Of a DNA stretch of 64,000 nucleotides, positions 36,666 to 47,745 are shown one piece after another. The notes under the pieces were generated by a model that did no database searches, was not told where the DNA came from, and was given only the letters and a program-made list of their open reading frames with translations. The position numbers and the translations under genes are program-made. How positions within the stretch are numbered: the stretch's first letter is position 1; the number at the start of each line of letters is the position of its first letter. The DNA comes from Solea solea (taxonomy: Eukaryota; Chordata; Actinopteri; Pleuronectiformes; Soleidae): the NCBI RefSeq assembly GCF_958295425.1, contig NC_081139.1, forward strand, positions 24,596,888-24,660,887. The letters run 5' to 3'.

Positions 36666-38340
36666 CCAGGTATCCCCTGGTTATTTATTTAATGGAAATT
36701 AAAACAACTGAAAAATGTGAAGACAGAAGAGGAGAAGGAAGGAAGTGAGTCAAACATGTGACCAAAAGAGCTGTGTGTGTGTATGTGGGTCCAGGTATTA
36801 CTAATGTTGTGGGGACCTAAACCTGTTTACACAGTCACATTATGGGGACTTGTCTTCCTTGTGGGGACAAAAAGTACCCACAATGTAAATGACTACAATT
36901 TAAGGTGAAGATATGTTTTAAGGTTAGGTTGAGATTAGGGTTAGGGTATGGTTAGGGTCAGGGTTAGGATTAGGCCAGTAGTAATTGTGGTTAAGGTTAG
37001 AGTAGGTCTCCAGGAAATGAATGTAAGTCAGTGCAATGTCGCCTCAAGTCATGACTGTTGAACGTGTGTGTGTGTTGGGCAACAGCAGAGGGACGGGAAG
37101 GACAAGTAGAACAACAGGCCTGTAATGAAGCATGTGTAGTCCTTACTACAGTATAACAATCTTAACAGCCGACATGAACAGCTGGAAAAGACAAAGAAAA
37201 TAATATGAGATGAACATTTACGAGTGAGCGCAAAATCTAACAGCTTACAGATATTGTTGACTTGAAGTTATGACACCATGCCCCACATTTTTCTGAAGCC
37301 CCTCCACAGTCTCAAAGGTGCTGTTAAACTGCTAAATCAGTCTCAATTTGACTGCAGCTGTCAAATGACAGGATCAGTGTCTTGCACTGACATCTAGTGA
37401 CCAAAGAGCATCATCACAATGAGAGTTGCACCCTAATAACTGCTGCAAAGCCGTAAAACATGAGCAGTGTTCACATGTAAAACTAAAATAAGCAAATGCA
37501 TATATAAAATACACACTGCACAAACTCTATTAATATTCAACAAGTTCACAATTACACCTGTACTTGAATGTACAAATCAGAATCAGAAATACTTTTGTTA
37601 CAGCTACAGAAGAGAAAATAGCTGATTCACAGCCTATACTAACATACATATATCAAGACATAAACTAAGGTACGATATACTAAGAAGTTTTTTTTTTCAT
37701 AAAAAAGTTTCCTCTACACATTTAACTGTTACTGTAATTAAGTAGGTTTTTTCTGTACTTAGTAGTAGGAGGTTTTTATATTTGTAATTACACTGTTACG
37801 TCTTGTATGTCTTTAGAAGTGCTGTATGGTATTTTTTTTAATAATTATATTTCAATGTGAGATTGGCACAGCACCTGACCCCCTGCGACCCCTCGGTGGA
37901 GAATAAAGCAGTAGATAATGGATGGATGGATGGATTTTTCATTTATTTGATTAAAGATAAAGTTTTTTTTTTTATGACAGAAGCCAGGCACCTCACTTCA
38001 ATTCAATTCAATTCCATTCAATTCAGAACACAGATTCAGAAAAATAAAATAAAACCACAAAAATTCTAAATTGCTTAAAATTAAATTTGAAACATTTAAA
38101 ATACAGATATCAAGGCGGTGTAAAGTTAAAGAACAAGAACAGGAACAGGTGTGACGGCTCCTGGTTTGTTTCACATGATGAAAGGAGTTTAAACCGAACA
38201 GCTGGAATCATTTATGATATTAAATAGCTCTCTAAGGACTTAATGAATCATTATGTCCACAAAAAACATGAATTCATCTGAAATAGGACATATTATTTAG
38301 GAAAGAGATGCGAGGCAAACTGATGGAAGAGGTTTTTTCA
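33876..38340. other. tacc1 upstream region and tacc1-aggf1 intergenic DNA
   Basis: 33876-34600 is CT-rich and probably carries the tacc1 leader and promoter, but no clear TSS signal was found. TA and GT microsatellites lie at about 34860 and 36628-36658, a CAC run at about 36238-36255, and a dispersed repeat at 36780-37060. A reverse CCGCTTTATCC-family fragment with GGATGGATGG lies at 37870-37935, and an ATTCA tandem near 38000. Confidence 0.45.
36780..37060 (+). repeat. dispersed repeat with TTAGGG-like core
   Basis: GTGGGGACCTAAACCTGTTT, ACACAGTCACATTATGGGG and GACTTGTCTTCCTTG are followed by a GGTTAGGGTTA-like tract and TCTCCAGGAAATGAATG. A shorter copy is at 60735-60895. Confidence 0.65.
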
Positions 38341-38399
38341 GAAAAATGATGTTCGCCGCTGGGGGGCAGCAAAGCTTTTCGTCATGTGTCCCTTGACAT

Positions 38400-38475
38400 G
38401 GGGGAATAAGTCCGCCAAACCCGAAGAAGAATTACTTCCGCTGTGACGCAATTGACGCTTTAGTAAATGGCGGTC
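38400..38475 (+). promoter_or_regulatory. putative aggf1 promoter core
   Basis: Contains an ETS-like ACTTCCG, a CRE/ATF-like TGACGCAAT and a YY1-like AAATGGCGG at 38466-38474. CpG content is higher than in the flanks. This is typical of a TATA-less housekeeping start and lies upstream of the aggf1 coding exons. Confidence 0.45.
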
Positions 38476-38663
38476 AGGAACAGGGTGGACTGTAAACATT
38501 TCCACGGTTATAACTCTAAACTGTCTACTTTTCTTTACAGAATGTCCTCGACTGTATTGCAAAAACAGCCTGGTGACGAGATGTTTATTTTCAACTTACA
38601 GGTTGTTTCATGTGCCGCGAAGACACGAGAGTTACTGCTAAGGAGAAGTCGACGAAACGAACG
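38467..38663 (+). other. putative aggf1 5' UTR exon carrying a uORF
   Basis: Ends AACG before donor GTGAGC. The next usable acceptor (TTTTTCAG, ending 39734) leads into the aggf1 start exon. An ATG at 38467 opens a frame of about 66 codons. After this splice it would terminate four bases before the main ATG. The protein has no recognised homology, so I treat it as leader rather than coding. Confidence 0.4.
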
Positions 38664-39742
38664 GTGAGCAGCAGTTACAGTCAGTCACACCAGATACTCC
38701 GCATTTGTCGTATTACAAACGTTTAATGTCATGCCATGAAATAATGTAATCGAACCCGTTACTGATGTTCAACGGACATTCAGCAGGTACATTTACGCAG
38801 GTTTTCTTTGGAAAGATAGACAGATATTCCGGAAGACAAACGTACGTTATTGGTCCCAAAACTACACAATAAAAGGGGAAAAAAGTAACTTACTACAAAC
38901 TACTTAAAGCAACAACAGACCGATATAATGCAAAGTGAGCTACAGCTGTATTATGCCTACATACAGCATAGTTACATAGAATTACGGATGAGGTCGCTTT
39001 ATAGTTTTAGCATCTAATCCCACATTAACCAAAATATGAATCTAAAAGGAGTTAAACGTATTCCACGTTACACAGCGTGAACATATATTTCAGACTGTAA
39101 ATTAACTTTTAAATTGTGATTAGACTATTATGTTCTTGTTTGAGGCCAGGATTTCAGTTCAACATGTTTCCCTAATCTCCAATGACGTGTCATTGTCATT
39201 GTATGACTTAATGAAATCCATTTTCGACATACAGCTCCTGTAAATATTAGAATGTATTTGAATGAACTGATCATTAACAATGAATATGCACATTGTTAGC
39301 ACAGTCTGTCTCCTGTCATATCGGTGCATAGGTGTAATTTTAAACAATGCATTTCACACATGCTGCAAAGGAATCTTTTTAATTTTTTGGAGTTTCACGT
39401 TCTGTTCCTATTATAGTGTTATACATACATCTCAACAGTTCTTATCCTTGTTTTAGAGATAGTAGTTAATATTTTGTTGTATGTGGCAATAAGTTTGACT
39501 TGATAAAATAATATTTACCCTGCAAATAAAATTGCATTTGTAATATACTATGTCAAAAAATCACTATAGATATTTCACCCAAGTCATTCAGGTCTTCTGT
39601 CTGTCTTCTGGCATGTGGCTGAACAGTGTTTTTGTACCATGGCTTAAGCTGTTTTAGAAAAGGTGGCCAGTGTGTGGTGGAGCTCATGGTTGGTGTTATA
39701 CATGACAGATAATTATTCATATCAACTTTTTCAGCTGAACTA

Positions 39743-39928
39743 ATGGAGACCGAGAACGGAGAAAAGGACGCAGACTGTGACGTGGCAGAGCTGCTTCTGA
39801 AAGTGGACTCATTGAAGCAGGAGCTCAAAGAGTGTAGAACTGAGCTGTCCAAGCTGCAGAAGCAGCTGCACCAGTCTGAGAGACTTCAGAGGAACACAGA
39901 TAGCTACAATGAAGACCTGAGGAAACAG
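39743..39928 (+). CDS. aggf1: aggf1 start exon, coiled coil
   Basis: ATG at 39743 follows an in-frame upstream stop and begins METENGEKDAD. The heptad-like LLLKVDSLKQELKECRTELS matches the position of the AGGF1 coiled coil. Ends in phase 0 before GTCAGT. Confidence 0.88.
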
Positions 39929-42900
39929 GTCAGTGTTAAAATCATGTTTTTATAATGTCTTTACCTCTGGTTTGTTTTTTTGTTAATTTGTTTGATTTCC
40001 CAATCCTTGAAATTATGACGATCTGAAATGTCTTGTTTTGAACACAAACCAAAATTAGTCAAGTCAAAGATTGAGTTTTACTCTTGAGTGAAAGTTGAAT
40101 AAAGCTGTTAACTGCATTTTTAAAATTCTTTATGGACACAAAACAACACACACTTGCATAGGCAACATAATTAGGTGTTTTCAAAGTGTGTTTGTGCATT
40201 GCATAAACCTATCAATGCACAGTATGTTTAATCTTTGTTATATTGAAATTAAAGGTGATTATATCACAATAACAAATATATTGTTATTGAACTATTGACC
40301 TGCCTTAGTGATCTTGAGTCAGTTTACACTCAAACTTCCTATTGTGAAAAGAACCGGCCTAAATTGATCTGGTTTTTACCGATTTCAGGTTGATCAGCTG
40401 AGTGCAGAGATTCATGAACGGAAGAAGAAGGACAAAGACCGAGTCAACAGTGAAACTCAGACAGATGACTGCGTGTGGACAGAAACTGGTGTGTGTAACT
40501 TTGCTCTGCTTACGTCTGTCATTTGTTTCTGAAACACCTTTTCATCATGTTATTTGTTGAAATCGTCTACATGTCTGGATATACATTAGTAAATAAAGTT
40601 GTCTGGGTAAAAATAAAAGGCTACACTGCATCTGATGTAACTGATGCATCCCACCCTGTCTGCACTCTTACCAAATTCCTGCCCTCAATATACAAAGTAT
40701 ACACATTGTTTGAAGAAGAGTGGAGGAGAGAGTGCTGTGAGGACACATTTTTTGATAATGACATCATGTCTGAAATGTAGAAAACACTTAACATCATAAT
40801 GAACTGCACTGGTTGATGGCTATCGGGACACAAAAATAATTCAGTACAGAGGTTTAAAAAAGTGTTTTTAGAAACTGTAATAATTGTTGCAAATTGTTTA
40901 ATATTCCCTTCCAGATTATTACAATTACTACTATGGAAGCTACTACCAGAACCCTGAAGCAACAGAAAGCCAGGAAGGCCTGAACACGACAGCAGCAACA
41001 ACAGCAAAAGCAGCAGTGGATGTAGCTGATGTAGCTGATGGCAGCCATGCTACAGACAACACATCAACACATTACGAAGCAGCATCTGCAGATGCCCAGC
41101 CTGACGAAAGTGGCATTGTCACAACCGAGGTTAGCTTTAGTTGCAAGTTTTATTATTATTTGGTTTTTGTGTAAGAGGGCTGTCAAAATAACACCTTGAT
41201 GCTTTTGATTAATTACTCACAGTAACATTTCTTTTAACACAATTATGTGTTAAAAGAAAATGAATGCTAATTATGCACGCTGGTACCCCGTCTCATCTGC
41301 TGACACAATGCACGCTCTTCTTCGCGCTCTTCTTATAATTCTTCTTCTTTCAGCTTCTCCCATGAGGGGTTGCCACAGTGGGTCATCTGCCTACATCTTG
41401 TCCTCTACCTTGTGTCCTCCTCTGTTACACCAACTGTCCTCATGTCCTCCTACACAACATCCATGAACCTTCTCTGTTGTCTTCCTCTTTTCCTCCTGCC
41501 TGGCAGCTCCATCTTCAACATTCTTTGTCCAATATAATCACTATCCCTCCTCTGCACGTGACCAAACCACATCAACTGCCTCTCTTACTTTTTTCAAAAG
41601 TGTTCAACCGGAGCTTTCCCTTGAATATGCTCCGCCTCCTGTCTTTTAGACAGTGCCAATGTCTCCAAGCCTTACACCACAGCAGGTCTCACTATCATGC
41701 TGTCACACCTCCACCACACTTTCTCCACCCTGACATGCTGCACACTCATATTTTTAAAGACATTTCCAGCAGCCTCCCTACATAATATGAGTAAAAATGT
41801 AAGCATGTGGGTTAATTAAACACCTGAGCTGATCAGACCCCTCCTCTCCTCTTCCCTTCCCCTGAAGCACACGTTCGCCTGTCTCAACATCAACTTCCAG
41901 TGCTTGTTCTTTAGCTACAAAACAGTCTTGTACAAGTTGCAAGATATTAATTTTCTTAGTATCTTGTTTCTCCTCTTTCTCACGCCATTTGCCCACAGGA
42001 CTAGCCCCTCCCCTTCAAAAAACAACTGTATGAAGAACAGTAAAACAATGTTAAAGTTAGTTGAACTGTTAGTCTGTCATGTTGATTGAGTCTCTCTTAA
42101 TTCATTGGATTTTTAAATATTTTTCAATTTTTTGACAGAAATTAATCATGTTATTAATTAGATTTATGTTTTTAATTGTTGCGACAGCCCTTCTTTATAG
42201 TATTGGCAAAAAAATTGACTATGACATTTTAGTTTTGGACGACATAGTTTTCAGAATAAATTTTTTTGATTTGTCAGTACTATTCCAAGGTACTATACTA
42301 AGGTGATGTTAACTTTACATTGTGTTTGTATAATTCAGTTTACAGTATGAAATTAATGAATATAACTTCCAGCAGCAGGATGATCCTGGATCCATAGCGG
42401 ATATTCTGCGGGCCACAGCTGAAGAGGCAATGACACAGACTGGGTTTGTCTTTGACGAGAACACAGGAATGTACTATGATCACAGCACAGGCTTCTACTA
42501 TGACTCGGTTTGTCAAATACTTCTGTGTACATTTCAGCTTCTATAACGGTCATAATTTCAGCTGTGTTTCAAGCCTTGTCTTTCTTCCTCAGGCCAGTCA
42601 GTTGTACTATGACGCCAACACCGGCATGTACTACTACTATGACGCAGAGAGCGGTCGATACCAGTTTCATTCCAGGATTGAGGTTCCTGCTGCGCAGACT
42701 GCTGCTGAGCTTTGTCCAGACAAGGACACTGTTGAAAAGAAAGTCAGGAAGTTCAAGAAAGGTGTCAAGAAAACATCACGTCCGGGTGATAAGGTATGTA
42801 AAAACATCAACTTTCACCCATGTATGACTGGTAGCTGACAGCTGGCTTTTGACTTTATGTAGTTCCTCATAAAAATCCACTTAGCCTTGTTGGTCTCAGT

Positions 42901-45900
42901 TATTAAACATTTGCTTCATGTATAAATTTAAGGGTAGTCGACTAAAACACTATTCCTCTGACCTAGGTGCAAGAGGTGACTTACTCATTGGCTAAAATGA
43001 AGATTTCCTCTTACTGGAATTCTGCTTCCCACCAAGGTACATTTTCAATACAACCATGCAAAATCATTTAGACATATGTATAATTATGTTTGACCTGGGA
43101 CTTAATTGAACATCTGCTACTATCAGATAAGGTCCTTTTTATACAGTTTGTTATAAAATGGCATCACTTTTGCAGATTCATTGAAAGCACCAGCTCATGC
43201 CATTAATACAAACTACACATTTAATCCAATGTACATGCTACCATCTAGAGTTGCAACTAACGATTATTTTCATAATCGATCAATTATTTTCTCGATTAAT
43301 CGATTAATCGTTTGGTCCATAAAATATCAGAAAACCTTAAAAAATGTTGATTGGTGTTCGTCAAACCTGGAAATGATGATGTTCTCAAATGTCTTGTTTT
43401 GTCCACAAACCGAAATGATTGACTTTTAATCATTTCTTTGTTATCCAGAGCAAAAAAACTGAGAAAATATTCACATTTAAGAAGCTTAAACAATCAGAAA
43501 GCTTCTTTTAATCATGAAAAAAGCTTCAAACCGATTAATCGATTATCAAAATAGTTGTCGATTAATTTAGTAATCGATTAATAATCGATTCATCGATTAA
43601 TCGTTTCAGCTCTACTACCATCATTGCATCATATTAAATATTAAATTTGAGTAGGTGTTTTGTTGTTGCAGTGAGTTGGGACTTTATATCTCTTCTGTAA
43701 TTAATTAACTTATCCTCACAGTAACCAATAGGCACTAAAGCTCAAGATGTAGTTTAAGCAGCTGTTAGGTGTAACACGTATACACTTTTTATGACTTCGT
43801 CACCTCCTGTGTTCAAACTATCGTTTTGACGTGATCTTACGTAAAAAAAAACAACCTGAAGTTATTTGGTTAAGGTAAATGGTGGACTATCTTTGAAGAC
43901 TGAGACTGACTGGTTAATATGGCAAAAAAAATGAGGAACTACACCACAAATCCAGCTGACCTGCTGTCACCTGTGAACCTCACACGAAGAGGTAACCACA
44001 CTGTTCTGATTCTCTGGCGCCAGGAGCAAACGGACATTAAGTCTGAACAAGAAGAAACTGACTGGGTCGAAAAGAAGACCACCGATTCACGAAAACCCAA
44101 GCGGAGGTCTCGTAGTGCAGACGTGGCTCCACGTCGTGAGGAGAGCAACAGATCTTCATCAAAAAAGAGGAAGCACAGAAGTGGTTCACGCCACGACGAT
44201 GAGCGAAGTTCAAAGAAGAAAAAGAAGAAATCAAAATCAGTGAAGCGGAAGAAGAAAAGAAGCCTTTCTCGCAGTGATGACTCCGAGGGTGACAGTGAAC
44301 CTGAGGAGGGTGAGATCACAGAGTCTGAGAGAGACAAGTGGGAGTCTACTCCATCGGTCTCGTCGTCCTCTGGCTCCCCCTACAGGGAGAGTCCAGAATC
44401 TGAGGTGGAGACTCAGAGTCAGGAAGGTGAGAGGAAAAGATGAGCTGTATTTGCCACTTGTTCTTAACCCATAAGCTCACTCTTTGTTTTTTTTGTGAGA
44501 GTTTTATAGCTGGTAGTAACTATATGATTTTATTTAGATCTAACACTCTCTCTGAGGTCATCATACTTTGGTCTTACTAAATTTGTGGTGTATTTATCTT
44601 TTAGTGAAAGACATTTGGCCGCCCTGTGTAAGAGTGACGGTGGTGAGGTCTCCAGTGCTGCAGGTGGGCTCTCTGTTCATCCTCACAGCTGACTCTTCAG
44701 CCACCATCGGCAGGTTTGTGTTCAATTTATCTCTTGTCTCAGTTTGACTGATGAACAGCTGTATACACACAAACACTCCCTCCGTCAGGTCTGATGGTAT
44801 TGCTGGACCTGGCTAGCTTTCAGGGACCCATCATATAAATAATGTTACATGTTTATGTTCACAAAGATAAAACGGAGGCAGAATAATAGTGATAATAATG
44901 GTCCCTGCAGCTTTAACAACAAATTGAAAAAAGAAATGTCTATTTCAAGCTCTACAAGTAGTTTTACTCGGAGTAAATATGAATAATTGATGCCACAATG
45001 TGTCATTCTGTTGCAGAGAGAAAGATATGGATCATGCGATACGAATACCAGAGATGGGAGTCAGCAAGGTAACAATCCACACTTAAATATTTCTTTGGTA
45101 GGAATTGCAATATAGCACTTTTTCATGTCGGACACTGGTACACAGCCTCAAGCGTCTACCAATATCAGTTGAGTTTGATACAGTAGTTTTACATCTTTTA
45201 ATCTATTGCGCTGTTAATAACACAACTGAGTAACAAATATTCTGCTACCATAAAGAAAGGAGAAGAAGCTCACAACATGAGTTAAATACTGCTCCTGCTT
45301 TTTATTTACATTTCTTCACAAACAAAATTACACTGCTGTTTGCTTTTTTCTAGTCAATGGTGCATTTCTCTCTATGTTTTTCTGTTTCCAATATCCTAAG
45401 TCACTGGTTTGTGTTATATGTGTAAACTGGTTTCAGTTCCACGCAGAGGTGTACTTTGATCAGGAGCAGCAAAGCTATGTGCTTGTGGACCAGGGAAGCC
45501 AGAACGGAACCGTCATCAATGGCAACCGGATCTTACAGGTCAGCTTGTTGCCTCTAACTAAGGCAAGTTAGCATTGACATAAAAACAAAAAAATCATTAT
45601 TATTTCTCCTATAGCCCAAAGTCAAATGTGAGCCACATGCACTGATGCATGGTGACGAGGTGAAGATGGGAGAGACTGTGCTGTCCTTCCACATCCACTC
45701 AGGCACTGACACCTGTGACGGATGTGAGCCTGGTCAGGTGATGGCTCACCTCAGCAAGCACAAGCGTGAGGAGCAGACAGGTGAGCAACTTCCAAAGACA
45801 ATGTAGAGTCATGGAACACTTCACTACATTTAAGCATTTAGCAGACGCTTTTATCCACTTGATAGGAACAGTGGACTGATGGAGGGTGAGAGTGCCAATG

Positions 45901-47745
45901 TGGATGCAAGTGCAGAAGAAGATAGTGCGGGGGGGGGTTAAGTGCTAGGACAGAAGATGCTCTTGGAAGAGCTGGGTTTTCAAGAGCTTCTTGAAGATAG
46001 ACAGGGACTTGTCTGCCCCAGTCCAGAAGCTCTGCTCCGTTATGTTAAAAAAGACCGTTAGAACAGGCCATTATAACTGAGAGGGGATTTAAGGCCATCT
46101 GTATTTGTTTTTGTGTGTGTTTGTGTAATGTCAGCGTGCAGCGTTGTTTACTGTGTCACATGCTTCTTATTGGCGGGCTGCAGTGTATCATGCTGTTGTA
46201 CATGTAACTGATGCAGCTATAATCACCTGACCTACACGTCCCTGTAGTGGAAACATAAGCCAGATCAGTGTGTGACGTTCCAAACTGTACCATAGCGAGC
46301 TGAACTGCACTGTACTACTTGGTGCAAATGAGGCCAAAGTGTTGAGCGACTTGGTATAAATCAGGCTTTACTGTTTATTCCCAAAAGGCCCTGCTCTAAC
46401 CAAAGAGGATAAAGAGGCACTAAGACAGAAGGAGCTGAAGCAGATGAAGGCCAAATATGGCCTGCAGGTGAGTGTTGTTAGAATGTAGCAGCAATTTTAT
46501 TCAACAACCTCTTCTTTTCATTATGTAGTCACGTATGTGTGTTTCTGTAAAAACAGAGCAATGAGTATGAAGAGGCCAAAGCCCTGAGGAATCCCAAATA
46601 CAAGGACCGAGCAGAGTCTCGTCGACAGGTTGTGGGCAGCGAGGGGGCTTTCCAACGAGATGATGCGCCTGCGTCTGTTCACACGTACGCTTATTGTCTC
46701 CTGCTGCTGTGAAATCGTTTAAATAATGGACGCAAATAAGGCTGCGCAATATATCGATATATTTATGTCGTGTGTTGTGTCACAAGACAAGATAGTCTCA
46801 GTTTTTAGAGATAGATATCATGATAAGGTATCTTTTATGACTTTTCCTGGTTTTATAGGCTCATAAAAATCTGCATATTTATTATATCAATAAATGTGAG
46901 AAATACAATACATATTATAAATTAAATATAATATATATATTTATTCAAAGCAGAGTTTGTCCATATTTATAGACAATTTCATTGTTAATATTTAAATTTA
47001 ACATTAAAAAGCCAAATAAGTAAACCAGGTATTAACTTAAATAAAAGGTAATGTGTATTTCATGCATCTAATACAGACCATAAAAGTAAAATATAAAGTA
47101 GATCTTTTATTTTAGCGTGTATTGAAAATAAAACTTTTACTGAGCCCAGAGAAACAACCAGTGTGCAGCTTTATGTCCCCGTTCGTCTCATATATCAGGA
47201 TATATCCTAACTATATTGATATTATTATTATTTATAAAGCATATCACCCAGCCTTACAGAAGTATTGATTCGATTTGATGCAAATGGTAATAACGTGCAT
47301 ATTCTGTTATTTCCTCTCAAAGGGAGATCAGTGAAGTGAATAAAGGACGGAAGATGTTGGAAAAGATGGGCTGGAAGAAAGGAGAGGGACTCGGCAAAGA
47401 GGGAACTGGAATGACGAACCCAGTAAGACTATTCTACAATCTAAAGATGTCACAACACACATGTGCTTTTCCACAGATGAACAACCAGACACTTAATTTG
47501 TTCTTTTTCCACAGATTGAACTGAAGATCAGAAAGTCCCAGTCAGGTTTGGGGGCAGGTGCCACCCTCTCTATAGACACCGTCTCTGTGACCAGATCAAA
47601 GTCTCAGAAGAACTGGGAGAAAGCCAGAGAGAGATTTGCTGACTCATGCCAGCCTGACACGCCTGCAAACAAAGCACAGAACAAGTCACCCAAAGCCTGG
47701 GTAAGAGCAGAGGAGGCGGACGCTAATAACACACAGACGGAATAA
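39743..47745 (+). CDS. aggf1: angiogenic factor with G-patch and FHA domains (AGGF1), full gene
   Basis: AGGF1 promotes angiogenesis and is associated with RNA processing. Sixteen plus-strand coding exons: 39743-39928, 40389-40488, 40915-41129, 42373-42507, 42593-42793, 42967-43036, 43176-43249 (tentative), 44024-44426, 44605-44713, 45017-45068, 45437-45538, 45615-45780, 46388-46467, 46557-46684, 47323-47422, 47515-47745. Total 2352 nt, 783 aa; human is 714. Domain order: N-terminal coiled coil (about 12-75), Tyr-rich segment (about 97-110), OCRE repeats (DENTGMYYDHSTGFYYDS, ANTGMYYYYDAESGRYQFHS; about 195-250), a Lys/Arg/Ser nuclear-localisation-like stretch then EPEEGEIT, FHA (GREKDM-like start, SKFHAEVYFD, LVDQGSQNGT; about 475-560), DTCDGCEPGQ, FQRDDAPASVH, and G-patch (GRKMLEKMGWKKGEGLGKEG; about 680-705). 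All junctions are in phase; the 42967-44024 junctions are the least certain. Confidence 0.93.
41335..41760 (-). pseudogene. RTE-type LINE 3' coding remnant
   Basis: On the minus strand the pieces LETLALSKRQEAE, WFGHVQRRDSDYIGQRMLKM and ELPGRRKRKT are followed by a VHGCC-like and EDSW-like run and the tail ending GCTGAAAGAAGAAGAA. This is the C-terminal zinc-knuckle/GKRKRGRPKRRF-type region of fish RTE elements. It is interrupted by stops and lies in an aggf1 intron. Confidence 0.65.
42373..42793 (+). CDS. aggf1: aggf1 OCRE-coding exon pair
   Basis: Exons 42373-42507 and 42593-42793 are separated by an 85-bp intron. They encode aromatic octamer repeats of the form YYDxxTGxYY, the OCRE fold that binds proline-rich partners such as spliceosomal Sm proteins. 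The first exon could begin at the second CAG of a CAGCAG acceptor; this changes one Gln. Confidence 0.88.
43250..43616. mobile_element. ATTAATCG-rich hAT-like MITE
   Basis: Starts AGAGTTGCAACTAACG and ends CGATTAATCGTTTCAGCTCT, with imperfect inverted ends and dense ATCGATTAATCG palindromes. It inserts directly after the tentative aggf1 exon 43176-43249. Confidence 0.65.
44024..44426 (+). CDS. aggf1: aggf1 basic/acidic linker exon
   Basis: Encodes long Lys/Arg/Ser tracts (SSKKRKHRSGSRHDD, SSKKKKKKSKSVKRKKKRS), probably a bipartite nuclear localisation signal. The conserved acidic SEPEEGEITESE follows. The acceptor CTGGCGCCAG was chosen for its pyrimidine tract and phase 0; an alternative further upstream cannot be excluded. 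Confidence 0.78.
44605..45780 (+). CDS. aggf1: aggf1 FHA-domain exons
   Basis: Exons 44605-44713, 45017-45068, 45437-45538 and 45615-45780. They give DIWPPCVRV, a TIGREKDMDH phosphothreonine-pocket start, SKFHAEVYF, GSQNGTVING and HGDEVKMGETVLSFHIH. These are the hallmark G-R, S-x-x-H and N-G residues of FHA domains, all intact. Confidence 0.9.
44763..44918. repeat. dispersed repeat, copy 2
   Basis: Matches 3484-3625 over ACACACAAACACTCCCTC, the GTCAGGTCT segment and the CTGCAGCTTTA end. It lies in an aggf1 intron. Confidence 0.5.
45826..46085 (-). repeat. fish interspersed repeat with SINE/LINE tail
   Basis: Starts with the inverted tail TTTAGCAGACGCTTTTATCC and continues through GAAGAGCTGGGTTTTCAAG, AGCTTCTTGAAGATAGA. 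Family not certain. It lies in an aggf1 intron. Confidence 0.55.
46736..47257. mobile_element. MITE with GGCTG(C/G)GC inverted ends
   Basis: Left end TAAGGCTGCGCAATATATCG and right end ATATCACCCAGCCTTA form terminal inverted repeats around about 490 bp of AT-rich non-coding sequence. A related end (GGGCTGGGCGATAT) is at 21969. It lies in the last long aggf1 intron. Confidence 0.6.
47323..47745 (+). CDS. aggf1: aggf1 G-patch and C-terminal exons
   Basis: Exon 47323-47422 encodes the G-patch core (MLEKMGWKKGEGLGKEGTGM). Exon 47515-47745 encodes ELKIRKSQSGLGAG, KNWEKARERF and a polar tail ending in TAA. G-patch proteins activate DEAH helicases, consistent with an RNA-processing role. Confidence 0.9.

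Noticed and set aside
36900..37000. Interstitial telomere repeat
   Set aside because: Only irregular GGTTAGGG-like motifs inside a dispersed repeat, not a TTAGGG array. The same applies to 59835-59885 and 4770-4860.
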